Source of the DNA: an uncultured Pseudorhodoferax sp.
GTDB lineage: Bacteria > Pseudomonadota > Gammaproteobacteria > Burkholderiales > Burkholderiaceae
Reading direction: 5' to 3'
Assembly: GCA_913776795.1 (NCBI GenBank)
Contig: CAJYRH010000165.1
Coordinates: forward strand, 1-10,139
Length of the DNA stretch: 10,139 bases
The position numbers and the translations under genes were made by a program. The notes beneath the pieces were generated by a model that did no database searches, was not told the DNA's origin, and worked only from the letters and a program-made list of their open reading frames with translations. Of the stretch, positions 1 through 6,263 are shown piece by piece. Every line of letters starts with the position of its first letter. Position 1 is the stretch's first letter.

Positions 1-463
1 AGCGCGGCTCCGGTGCTCACCCACACCGGCAGCGATATCTGCTGCGGCACACTGCTGCAGCCTGGGTACCTGCCGTGCCAATACCTGCGACAACAGGAGG
101 TCGAGTCGCTGCGGCGCATGCTGGGCAGCGCGCAGGTGGCTGTCCGGTCACGCCAGCTGTCGGTTCTGCCGGGCTGTTTTCAATCCATCTTCCACCGCCG
201 CACCGAGCTGGAGCAGCAGGCCGGGCCATAGTTTCCCGCTGCGCAAGAACGCTTCCATGATGGCGTTGGCCAGTTTCCATCGGCGGTCGCCGCGCATTGC
301 CGATGGCACCAGCCACGCAAGCGCTGGCGCGCGCCGTGCCCCTGCCGCGCGCTGAGGGCGCAGGGCGGCATGCCGGGATCGTCGGTGCCTGGGGCGTGGG
401 TCACGGCCGGCTGGCCGGTTCAATGGGCTGCGGCTGGCCGGCGCGGCATTCGATAATTCGCGG
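1..463. other. 5' flank without a confident gene
   Basis: Several frames stay open here, as expected in GC-rich DNA, but none gives a recognisable protein with a ribosome site. The most protein-like stretch is on the minus strand. It ends at a TGA at 148-150 and reads upstream to an ATG at 295-297, giving 49 residues that include KLANAIMEAFLRSGKLWPG, an amphipathic-looking segment. Its codon usage is GC-biased at third positions, but no Shine-Dalgarno precedes the ATG and the frame stays open much further upstream. It could be the C-terminal end of a decayed gene, a small protein or chance. A plus-strand frame open from base 1 to a stop at 229-231 also has GC-rich third positions and could be the end of a gene entering from the left, but its protein is not recognisable and it overlaps the first frame. 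No RNA gene or repeat was seen. Confidence 0.45.
452..463 (+). promoter_or_regulatory. Possible -10 box directly before the lipoprotein start
   Basis: GATAAT at 452-457 matches the sigma-70 -10 consensus TATAAT at five of six positions, and only six bases separate it from the ATG at 464. Transcription would then begin at or next to the start codon and give a leaderless message. This agrees with the absence of any Shine-Dalgarno upstream. No good -35 box is visible at the expected distance: the hexamer at 429-434 is TGCGGC. The call therefore rests on the -10 box and the missing ribosome site. Confidence 0.3.
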
Positions 464-1006
464 ATGTCTCGCAAGTCTCCTCTGTACCTGGCGCTGTTGA
501 CCGCACTGCTGTCAGCCTGCAGTCCGGCGCTGAACTGGAGGGAGGCCCGCATCGACGGCACGGCGCTCCGCGTGCTGCTGCCCTGCAAACCCGATCGGGC
601 AGAACGTGAGGTCGCCATGGGTGGGCGCACTCTGCCGCTGCGAATGTTGGGTTGCGATGCGGACGGTGCCACCTTTGCCGTCTCGCATGTCCGGACGACT
701 GCCGATGCCACCGAAGCCGCTGCGCTCCTGGCTGGATGGAAGCTCGCCGTGCTGGCCCATGTGCATGCCGACGCGGTGGTGGAGGAGACATGGTCCCCCG
801 GTGCGGCCCTGGCCGCCGCAGGCCCGGCGTCGCGCATGCGTGCACAGGGTCGCCGAGCGGACGGTGCGGCCATCGCCATGCAGGCGGTCTGGTTCTTGGT
901 CACCGACGCGGCAGGCCTGCATCTTCTGCACGCTGTCGTATTCGCGCCGCAGGCCCGGCCCGAGGTCGCGGAGACCTTCTTCTCCAGTTTCGTGCCGGCA
1001 CCATAA
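464..1006 (+). CDS. Uncharacterised lipoprotein upstream of the PTS genes
   Basis: This encodes a 180-residue predicted lipoprotein of unknown function. The N-terminus has Arg3 and Lys4, a hydrophobic stretch and the lipobox LSAC, so signal peptidase II would cut before Cys19 and the protein would be membrane-anchored facing the periplasm. The signal peptide fixes the start at ATG 464, although no Shine-Dalgarno precedes it. The mature part has two more cysteines, Cys41 in LLPCKPD and Cys64 in MLGCDADG, which could form a disulfide. The rest looks like a small alternating alpha/beta domain without catalytic motifs I recognise. The stop is 10 bases before the EIIA gene, on the same strand, so co-transcription with the PTS genes is likely. 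I do not know a function. The pattern resembles conserved hypothetical proteins of Burkholderiales, but that is an impression from memory, not a search. Confidence 0.82.
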   Translation: MSRKSPLYLALLTALLSACSPALNWREARIDGTALRVLLPCKPDRAEREVAMGGRTLPLRMLGCDADGATFAVSHVRTTADATEAAALLAGWKLAVLAHVHADAVVEETWSPGAALAAAGPASRMRAQGRRADGAAIAMQAVWFLVTDAAGLHLLHAVVFAPQARPEVAETFFSSFVPAP

Positions 1007-1016
1007 TCCCGCAGTC

Positions 1017-1460
1017 ATGACCGGCATCCTGATCGTCGCCCATGCGCCGTTGGCGCACGCTTTGCGCCAGTGCGCGCTGCACGTATTTCCCGACTGCGAG
1101 CGCGGCGTGCAGGCTCTGGACGTGCAGCCCCATGTGTCGCCCGACGAGACGTTCGGCGCCGCCCGCATTGCGATGGCGCAGATGGGCAACGTGCCCGTGC
1201 TGGTGCTGACCGACGTGTTCGGCGCCACGCCCTGCAACGTGGCCCAGCGCCTCGTCGACGGCGTGCGCAGCAAGCTGGTGGCCGGCGTCAACCTGCCCAT
1301 GCTCCTGCGCACGGTAAGCTACCGGCACGAGCCCCTGGAGGCACTCGTCTCCCGTGCGCTGGTCGGCGGCACGCAGGGCGTCATGCAGGTGGCGATCACG
1401 GCGCCGCAGAACCAGGCAAGGAAGAGGAATGATCAAAGCCACCACGAGCATCAACAATAA
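1017..1460 (+). CDS. PTS EIIA component, mannose family, stand-alone
   Basis: This is a 147-residue single-domain EIIA of the mannose/fructose/sorbose family. The N-terminus MTGILIVAHAPLA places the phosphorylatable histidine at His9, matching His10 of E. coli ManX. Further family signatures are TDVFGATPCNVAQRL, equivalent to the family's D-x-x-G-x-(T/S)-P-x-N loop, and GVNLPMLLRTVSYR. EIIA accepts phosphate from HPr in the cytoplasm. No EIIB, EIIC or EIID lies nearby, so sugar transport through this protein is unlikely and a regulatory role is the usual inference for such cassettes. The chosen ATG is the first that includes the conserved N-terminal beta strand. It has no clear Shine-Dalgarno, and CATAAT at 1002-1007 could act as a -10 box. 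The last 32 bases overlap the HPr gene and encode a polar, His-rich tail ending in DQSHHEHQQ. Confidence 0.9.
   Translation: MTGILIVAHAPLAHALRQCALHVFPDCERGVQALDVQPHVSPDETFGAARIAMAQMGNVPVLVLTDVFGATPCNVAQRLVDGVRSKLVAGVNLPMLLRTVSYRHEPLEALVSRALVGGTQGVMQVAITAPQNQARKRNDQSHHEHQQ
1419..1428 (+). promoter_or_regulatory. Ribosome binding site of the HPr gene inside EIIA
   Basis: AGGAAGAGGA ends directly before the ATG at 1429 and lies inside the EIIA coding sequence. It decides the HPr start: the resulting protein begins MIKATTSINNKLGLHARAS, which has the usual HPr N-terminal length and puts the active histidine at position 15. Confidence 0.65.
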
Positions 1461-1698
1461 GCTCGGGCTGCACGCCCGCGCGTCCGCCAAGCTCACCAAG
1501 CTGGCGGGCAGCTTCCCGTGCGAGGTCTGGATCGCCAAGGGCGAGCGGCGCGTGAACGCCAAGAGCATCATGGGCGTGATGATGCTGGCCGCGGGCCTTG
1601 GCAGCACCGTGCTGATCGACACCGAAGGCCCCCAGGAGCAGGAGGCCATGGATGCGGTGCTGGCATTGATCGCCGACAAGTTCGGCGAAGCGGAGTGA
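1429..1698 (+). CDS. ptsH: Phosphocarrier protein HPr
   Basis: HPr carries phosphate from enzyme I to EIIA proteins in the cytoplasm. The 89-residue product has normal family length. LGLHARAS contains the phospho-acceptor His15 with the conserved Arg17. KSIMGVMML contains Ser46, the site that HPr kinase/phosphorylase (HprK) modifies in Gram-positive bacteria and many proteobacteria. The match is complete enough to suggest dual control by PEP and by ATP/HprK, but hprK is not in this window. The gene starts 32 bases before the EIIA stop and ends 22 bases before ptsI, so the three genes are probably translated from one message. An NPr-type paralogue is a possible alternative name, but the position between this EIIA and EI fits the general HPr of these bacteria. 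Confidence 0.94.
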   Translation: MIKATTSINNKLGLHARASAKLTKLAGSFPCEVWIAKGERRVNAKSIMGVMMLAAGLGSTVLIDTEGPQEQEAMDAVLALIADKFGEAE

Positions 1699-1710
1699 GC
1701 GCGGCGATGC

Positions 1711-1720
1711 GGAGCATGCG
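1711..1720 (+). promoter_or_regulatory. Ribosome binding site selecting the GTG start of ptsI
   Basis: GGAG at 1711-1714 lies six bases before GTG at 1721. The two nearby ATGs, at 1707 and 1716, are out of frame with enzyme I. GTG is therefore the best start, and it yields the expected N-terminus with LHGLPVARGVAIGRA. Confidence 0.6.
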
Positions 1721-3490
1721 GTGACCTTCTCCCTGCATGGCCTGCCGGTCGCGCGCGGCGTGGCGATCGGCCGTGCGGTGCTGATGGCATCCAGCCGTGT
1801 CGAGGTCGCGCACTACTTCATCGAGCCAGAGCGCATTGACGGCGAGATCGACCGGCTGCGCTCTGGCCGCAATGCCGTCATCGACGAGTTGCACCGGCTG
1901 CAGCTCAGCGTGGCGCAGATGGGGCCGAACGACGCGCCGCATGAGCTGTCGGCCATGCTGGACGTGCACCTCATGCTGCTGCAGGACGAGGCTCTCACCA
2001 GTGGCGTCAAGCACTGGATCACCGACCGTCTGTACAACGCCGAATGGGCGCTGACCACGCAGTTGGAGATCATCGCGCGCCAGTTCGACGAAATGGAGGA
2101 CGAGTACCTGCGCGAGCGCAAGGCCGACCTGGAGCAGGTCGTCGAACGCATCCTTCGTTACATGAAGGGCGTGGCCTCGCCCGTCGCGCCGCCGACCGCG
2201 CCGCGCCGCAAGACCCAACAGGATTTGCTGTTGGACGACACAGTGGACGTGCCGCTCGTGCTCATCGCACACGACCTCTCGCCGGCCGACATGCTGCAGT
2301 TCAAGCAGAGCGTGTTCGCGGGCTTCGTGACCGATGTGGGCGGCAAGACTTCACACACGGCCATCGTGGCGCGCAGCATGGGCATTCCGGCCGTGGTTGG
2401 CGCGCGCACGGCCAGTCAGTTGGTGCGCCAGGACGACTGGGTCATCATCGATGGCGATGCGGGCGTGGTGATCGTCGACCCGTCCGCCATCATCCTTGCC
2501 GAATACGGCTTCAAGCAGCGCCAGGGTGAGCTCGAACGCGAACGCCTGGCGCGCCTTCGGCACACGCCGGCCGTGACATTGGACGGTGAGCGCATCGAGC
2601 TTCTGGCGAACATCGAGATGCCCGAGGATGCGCCGGGTGCCCTCCGGGTGGGGGCGGCCGGCGTCGGCCTGTTCCGCAGCGAGTTCCTGTTCATGGGCAG
2701 GCGCGGCCATCTTCCCGACGAGGAAGAGCAGTACCAGGCCTACCGCCGGGCGGTACTGGGCCTGGAGGGGCTGCCGCTCACGATCCGCACCGTTGACGTG
2801 GGAGCCGACAAGCCGCTGGACCGCGTCATCAAGGACGAAGCGCATTTGAACCCGGCGCTGGGCCTGCGGGCTATCCGCTGGAGCCTGGCCGACCCGGCCA
2901 TGTTCCGCACGCAGCTGCGCGCCATCTTGCGTGCGGCCGTGCACGGGCCTGTGCACCTGCTGATCCCGATGCTGGCGCATGGCTCCGAGATCCGGCAGAC
3001 GCTCTCGCTGATCGACTTCGCACGCGCCGAGCTCGACAACCGCGGCGTGGCCCATGGCGCCGTACTGCTGGGCGCCATGATCGAGGTGCCGGCGGCGGCG
3101 CTCACGGTGCGCATGTTCCTCAAGTATTTCGATTTCCTGTCGATCGGCACCAACGATCTGATCCAGTACACACTGGCGATCGACCGTGCCGACGAGTCGG
3201 TGGCCCACCTGTACGATCCTCTGCACCCGGCCGTGCTGCGCCTCCTGGCTGACACCATCGCCCAATGCCGTGCCCTGGGCAAGGCGGTGAGCGTCTGCGG
3301 CGAGATGGCAGGCGACGTGCAGTTCACGCGTCTGCTGCTGGGTCTGGGTCTGCGCAGCTTTTCCATGCACCCGTCGCAGATCCTGGCCGTCAAGCAGGAA
3401 GTGCTGCGCGCCGATACCGGCAAGCTGGCGGCCTGGGCGCAACAGGTGCTCGGGGCCGACGACCCGGGCGCGCTCCTGTCGAAGGGCTGA
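1721..3490 (+). CDS. ptsI: PTS enzyme I (phosphoenolpyruvate-protein phosphotransferase)
   Basis: Enzyme I autophosphorylates with PEP and passes the phosphate to HPr; it is the entry point of the phosphorelay. The 589-residue protein is slightly longer than E. coli EI (575). The N-terminal part (about 1-165) is the helical HPr-binding region. The phosphohistidine domain carries GGKTSHTAIVARSMGIPAV, with active His212 equivalent to E. coli His189. The C-terminal PEP-binding barrel has LFRSEFLFMGR, DVGADKPLD, SIGTNDLIQYTLAIDR and CGEMAGD with the catalytic Cys526. All key residues are present. A proline-rich stretch near residues 150-160 (ASPVAPPTAPRRK) adds length relative to E. coli. The gene starts with GTG and ends the plus-strand cluster, facing lipA. 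The full EI architecture argues against PtsP, which has an added GAF domain. Confidence 0.96.
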   Translation: MTFSLHGLPVARGVAIGRAVLMASSRVEVAHYFIEPERIDGEIDRLRSGRNAVIDELHRLQLSVAQMGPNDAPHELSAMLDVHLMLLQDEALTSGVKHWITDRLYNAEWALTTQLEIIARQFDEMEDEYLRERKADLEQVVERILRYMKGVASPVAPPTAPRRKTQQDLLLDDTVDVPLVLIAHDLSPADMLQFKQSVFAGFVTDVGGKTSHTAIVARSMGIPAVVGARTASQLVRQDDWVIIDGDAGVVIVDPSAIILAEYGFKQRQGELERERLARLRHTPAVTLDGERIELLANIEMPEDAPGALRVGAAGVGLFRSEFLFMGRRGHLPDEEEQYQAYRRAVLGLEGLPLTIRTVDVGADKPLDRVIKDEAHLNPALGLRAIRWSLADPAMFRTQLRAILRAAVHGPVHLLIPMLAHGSEIRQTLSLIDFARAELDNRGVAHGAVLLGAMIEVPAAALTVRMFLKYFDFLSIGTNDLIQYTLAIDRADESVAHLYDPLHPAVLRLLADTIAQCRALGKAVSVCGEMAGDVQFTRLLLGLGLRSFSMHPSQILAVKQEVLRADTGKLAAWAQQVLGADDPGALLSKG

Positions 3491-3507
3491 AAAGCGCTGA
3501 CCGCCGC

Positions 3508-4494
3508 TCAGTGAGTCGCCAGCACATGGCCGGCCTGCTGGTCGGCGTGGTAGCTGGAGCGCACCATGGCGCCCACGGCGGCGTGGCTGAAGCCCATCTT
3601 GTAGGCTTCTTCCTCGAACACCTTGAAGGTGTCCGGGTGCACGTAGCGGCGCACCGGAAGGTGGCTGTTGCTTGGTGACAGGTACTGGCCGATGGTCAGC
3701 ATGTCGATGTCGTGCGCGCGCATGTCGCGCATGACCTGCAGGATCTCTTCATCGGTCTCGCCCAGGCCCACCATGATGCCGCTCTTGGTCGGCACGCCAG
3801 GGTGCAGGGCCTTGAACTTCTTGAGCAGGTTCAGGCTGAACTGGTAGTCGCTGCCGGGGCGCGCCTGCTTGTACAGGCGCGGCGCGGTTTCCAAGTTGTG
3901 GTTCATCACGTCCGGCGGGGCGGCCTTGAGGATTTCCAGCGCGCGGTCGTCGCGGCCACGGAAATCGGGCACAAGGATCTCGATCTGCGTGCCCGGCGAC
4001 AGCGCGCGGGTCTGGCGGATGCACTCGACGAAGTGGCCGCTGCCGCCATCGCGCAGGTCGTCGCGGTCCACGCTCGTGATGACGACGTACTTGAGGCGCA
4101 GCTTGGCGATCGTCCTGGCCAGGTTCAGCGGCTCATCCGCGTCCAGCGGATCGGGGCGGCCGTGGCCCACATCGCAAAACGGGCAGCGCCGCGTGCACTT
4201 GTCACCCATGATCATGAAGGTCGCCGTCCCCTTGCCGAAGCATTCGCCGATGTTGGGGCAGGAGGCTTCCTCGCAGACCGTGTGCAGGTTGCTCTCGCGC
4301 AGGATCTGCTTGATCTCGTAGAAGCGTGTGGTCGGCGAGCCGGCCTTCACGCGGATCCAATCGGGCTTCTTGAGCGTCTCGGCCTGCTCGACCTTGACCG
4401 GGATGCGCGAGAGCTTGGCCGCGGCCTTCTGCTTGGCGGATGCGTTGTAGCTGGCGGCGTCTTGCGCGTCGCGGACGACTTCGGTGCTGCTCAT
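3508..4494 (-). CDS. lipA: Lipoyl synthase (radical SAM)
   Basis: LipA inserts two sulfur atoms into octanoyl groups attached to lipoyl domains of 2-oxoacid dehydrogenases and the glycine cleavage H protein. The 328-residue product has both iron-sulfur signatures. The auxiliary cluster motif C-x4-C-x5-C is Cys74, Cys79 and Cys85 in [12 protein letters not shown]. The radical SAM motif C-x3-C-x2-C is Cys100, Cys104 and Cys107 in CTRRCPFC. The C-terminal RSSYHAD supplies the serine ligand of the auxiliary cluster. ATG at 4492-4494 was chosen because it lies five bases after the lipB stop and gives normal family length (E. coli 321); the open frame reaches further but overlaps lipB. Translational coupling to lipB is likely. 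The gene ends 17 bases from the convergent ptsI stop, with no clear terminator between them. Confidence 0.96.
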   Translation of the reverse strand: MSSTEVVRDAQDAASYNASAKQKAAAKLSRIPVKVEQAETLKKPDWIRVKAGSPTTRFYEIKQILRESNLHTVCEEASCPNIGECFGKGTATFMIMGDKCTRRCPFCDVGHGRPDPLDADEPLNLARTIAKLRLKYVVITSVDRDDLRDGGSGHFVECIRQTRALSPGTQIEILVPDFRGRDDRALEILKAAPPDVMNHNLETAPRLYKQARPGSDYQFSLNLLKKFKALHPGVPTKSGIMVGLGETDEEILQVMRDMRAHDIDMLTIGQYLSPSNSHLPVRRYVHPDTFKVFEEEAYKMGFSHAAVGAMVRSSYHADQQAGHVLATH

Positions 4495-4499
4495 GGCGG

Positions 4500-5180
4500 T
4501 CAGGGGGCGAGGTGGGTGGCGAGCTTTTCGCTCAGCACCGACGCCGCTTCGTTCCAGGTGATGGGGAGGCCGATTGTAGAAAGGTCCACCGTCTGCAGCC
4601 CGGCATATCCGCAAGGGTTGATGCGGCTGAAGGGCTCCAGATCCATGGCCACGTTGAGCGCCACGCCGTGGTAGGTGCAATGCCGGCTGACCTTGATGCC
4701 CAGCGCGGCGATCTTGCCCAGGCCGGTGAAGAGCGGCTCCTCGCCCGGCGGCGTGGGCTCCAGCCGGGCATGGCCGAACGGGTCGTCCAGCCGCACGTAG
4801 ATGCCGGGCGCGCCGCGCACGCGGTGGCCGGTCACGCCGAAGTGGGCCAGCGTGCGCAGCACGGCCTCTTCGATGCGGTGCACGTACTCCTTGACGTAGT
4901 AGCCGGCGCGCTGCAGATCGATCAGCGGATAGGCCACCACTTGGCCAGGGCCGTGGTAGGTGGCCTGGCCGCCGCGGTTGGTGGCCAGAACCGGGATGTC
5001 GCCCGGCAGAAGGATGTGCTCTGCCTTGCCGGCCAGGCCCTGAGTGAACACGGGGGGATGCTCGCAGACCCAAAGCGCATCGGGCGTCTCGGAACTGCGT
5101 GCAGCCGTGAAGGCCTGCATCTCACTGCAGACGACGGCGCAGTCGATGAGGCCGCGCTGCGCGATGTGGATCTCGGCCAC
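4500..5180 (-). CDS. lipB: Octanoyl-[ACP]:protein N-octanoyltransferase
   Basis: LipB moves octanoate from acyl-carrier protein to the lysine of lipoyl domains, providing the LipA substrate. The 226-residue product has the family signature [12 protein letters not shown] with His76, the catalytic lysine in GLGKIAALG (Lys156) and the catalytic cysteine in RINPCGYAG (Cys190), spaced as in known LipB enzymes. A segment of about 20 residues (131-152, containing [14 protein letters not shown]) lies before the lysine and is longer than in E. coli. The start is GTG at 5178-5180, four bases after the DUF493 stop, and it gives the expected N-terminal strand. No strong Shine-Dalgarno is visible, so reinitiation after the upstream gene is likely. 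It sits between DUF493 and lipA in one operon. Confidence 0.95.
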   Translation of the reverse strand: MAEIHIAQRGLIDCAVVCSEMQAFTAARSSETPDALWVCEHPPVFTQGLAGKAEHILLPGDIPVLATNRGGQATYHGPGQVVAYPLIDLQRAGYYVKEYVHRIEEAVLRTLAHFGVTGHRVRGAPGIYVRLDDPFGHARLEPTPPGEEPLFTGLGKIAALGIKVSRHCTYHGVALNVAMDLEPFSRINPCGYAGLQTVDLSTIGLPITWNEAASVLSEKLATHLAP

Positions 5181-5184
5181 GCCC

Positions 5185-5481
5185 CTACAGCACCACCTTG
5201 ACCATGGGGTGCGTGCTGAGCGTGCGGTAGAGCTCGTCGAGTTGCGCGCGCGAGGTGGCCGTCACCGTGACCGTCACACCCAGGTAGTTGCCGCCCTTGC
5301 TTTCGCGCAGTTCGACCGTGCTGGCATCGAATGCGGGATCGAACTGACGCGCGATGCTGGTCACGGCATGCACGAATCCCTCGGCCTTGGTGCCCATCAC
5401 CTTGATCGGGAACGCAGACGGGTAGTCGATCAGTGAGTCCTTGCGCGCCTCTGGTTGCGGAGTGTCGGGGGTGTCGTTCAT
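5185..5481 (-). CDS. DUF493 (YbeD-like) small protein linked to lipoate genes
   Basis: This 98-residue cytoplasmic protein belongs to the DUF493/YbeD family, which in E. coli also lies upstream of lipB. The E. coli structure resembles ACT-type regulatory domains, so a ligand-sensing or regulatory role is suspected, but the function is not established. Visible family features are [11 protein letters not shown] near residues 20-30, [14 protein letters not shown], the central [15 protein letters not shown] strands, and the closing [21 protein letters not shown] at 5479-5481 is preceded by AGGAA at a workable distance and gives the right length; the frame is open much further upstream but shows no family sequence there. 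It is the first gene of the lipB-lipA operon. Confidence 0.9.
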   Translation of the reverse strand: MNDTPDTPQPEARKDSLIDYPSAFPIKVMGTKAEGFVHAVTSIARQFDPAFDASTVELRESKGGNYLGVTVTVTATSRAQLDELYRTLSTHPMVKVVL

Positions 5482-5529
5482 CAGATGGGTTCCTGGTTGG
5501 CGCGGGGGGTGACCTGCTGGGAGCGCGCG

Positions 5530-5545
5530 CATTTGCGCGCAAATG
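5530..5545. promoter_or_regulatory. 16-base perfect palindrome upstream of DUF493-lipB-lipA
   Basis: CATTTGCGCGCAAATG is its own reverse complement. It lies 48 bases upstream of the DUF493 start codon, where an operator or promoter element of the lipoate operon would be expected. A weak minus-strand -10-like hexamer TACATT (plus positions 5542-5547) overlaps its edge. A repressor dimer site is a reasonable guess, but the sequence matches no operator I can name. Confidence 0.35.
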
Positions 5546-5555
5546 TAGTTGGGGC

Positions 5556-5572
5556 GGCTGTTGCCAACGGCC
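5556..5572. repeat. 17-base near-palindrome beside the first palindrome
   Basis: GGCTGTTGCCAACGGCC has eight-base arms around a central C with one mismatched pair. On the minus strand it contains TTGGCA (plus positions 5562-5567), a five-of-six match to the -35 consensus. That hexamer is only 14 bases from TACATT, which is too short for a standard sigma-70 promoter. It may be a second operator half or simply a GC-rich hairpin. Confidence 0.25.
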
Positions 5573-6118
5573 AGGGCGCCCCGCACGCCGGCAGCCCCCC
5601 CGTTGGACGACGGCCGCCGCCCATCGCTGGCGGGAGTGACCGCAGGGCGGATGACCGTATGCAGCGCAGTTGCCCATCGGCCGTGCGGCACCGTCGCCCG
5701 ATCACGCCATGGCCGTGCCCCCTGGGATGCGGAGCTGTTGAGGGTTGCACTGCTGAACAGTCCGTCACGTGGAGTCCTGCTCGTTGCACTTCGCCTCTCT
5801 TTACGGAGGCCATCGATGGGCGCGAAGCCTGCATTGGAGCCCACCGGCACACCCGTGCAGTGCGCCTGCGCCGCACACCGCTGGAAGCGTTCCTCGTCGG
5901 GGGCACACGCGCGCTGAGCGACGTACAACGCGCAACCAGATAACTGCCAGCGGCAAGCAGGCCGGACATCTTTATCGCCGCCGCTGTTGATGGGCCCGTG
6001 GCCAAACGCCAGGCTTTGCCACCGTGCGAAGACGTTCACGGACCATGGAGGCGGATGCGGATTCTGGTGCTGCTGCGGGAGTCATGGGGGCACAAATGCA
6101 ACGCCACCAGCGTGAAGC

Positions 6119-6148
6119 TTTCCAGCGGCAGGGGTTTCTACGTATAAT
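6119..6148 (+). promoter_or_regulatory. Sigma-70 promoter of the atp operon
   Basis: TATAAT at 6143-6148 is a perfect -10 box. TTTCCA at 6119-6124 matches the -35 consensus TTGACA at four of six positions, with an 18-base spacer. Transcription would start near 6155 and leave a leader of about 108 bases before atpI. This is the best promoter visible in the window and fits strong constitutive expression of ATP synthase. Confidence 0.7.
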
Positions 6149-6184
6149 AAGTGGCTTTGCGGAATTCTCGGGGGAGGCTTCACA

Positions 6185-6240
6185 CGCTGCATCGAAAGCG
6201 CCCAGGCGCCGACGGCCGCAGCACAGAAGCGCTGCGCAGC
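6185..6240 (+). promoter_or_regulatory. Leader of the atp message with competing stem-loops
   Basis: The leader contains GCTGC at 6186-6190, CGCAGC at 6217-6222 and the palindrome GCTGCGCAGC at 6231-6240. CGCAGC can pair either with GCTGCG at 6231-6236 (six base pairs, eight-base loop) or, over five bases, with GCTGC at 6186-6190. These pairings exclude each other and lie just upstream of the atpI ribosome site at 6251-6254. A regulatory role is inference only; the stems are short. Confidence 0.3.
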
Positions 6241-6263
6241 AGGAGCACAGGGAGCCATAACGA

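Larger units (their letters stand above)
5482..6142. other. Gene-free divergent region between lipoate and atp genes
   Basis: About 660 bases lie between the DUF493 start and the atp promoter without a protein I recognise. Open frames exist on both strands but they are arginine-, proline- and cysteine-rich in the manner of GC-rich noncoding DNA, and none has a convincing start. I saw no tRNA or rRNA signature. The part nearest DUF493 contains a 16-base palindrome and a 17-base near-palindrome. GCCTC and GAGGC near 5792-5810 could form a short hairpin. A small RNA or the remains of a lost gene cannot be excluded. Confidence 0.5.

Noticed and set aside
148..903. Long minus-strand open frame opposite the lipoprotein gene
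   Set aside because: From 464 on it is antisense to a gene with a clear signal peptide, and its translation is rich in Arg, Ala and Pro as expected from GC-rich antisense DNA.
2351..3442. 363-codon minus-strand open frame opposite ptsI
   Set aside because: It is fully antisense to enzyme I, which has every catalytic motif; the translation is rich in Gln, His and Arg and shows no domain.
3495..3513. Hairpin between ptsI and lipA as a terminator
   Set aside because: Only six base pairs including a G-T pair, no following T-tract, and it overlaps the lipA stop codon.
3712..4674. 320-codon plus-strand open frame opposite lipA and lipB
   Set aside because: It mirrors two well-supported genes; no ribosome site or recognisable domain.
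5481..6005. 174-codon minus-strand frame directly upstream of DUF493
   Set aside because: No family pattern is visible, the composition is rich in Arg, Ala, Pro and Cys, and the stop abuts the DUF493 start only by frame coincidence. A degraded aminotransferase gene was considered but no matching motif was found.
6024..6260. Small plus-strand open frame just before atpI
   Set aside because: It runs through the atp promoter and leader, has no good ribosome site, and its translation looks like random GC-rich sequence.
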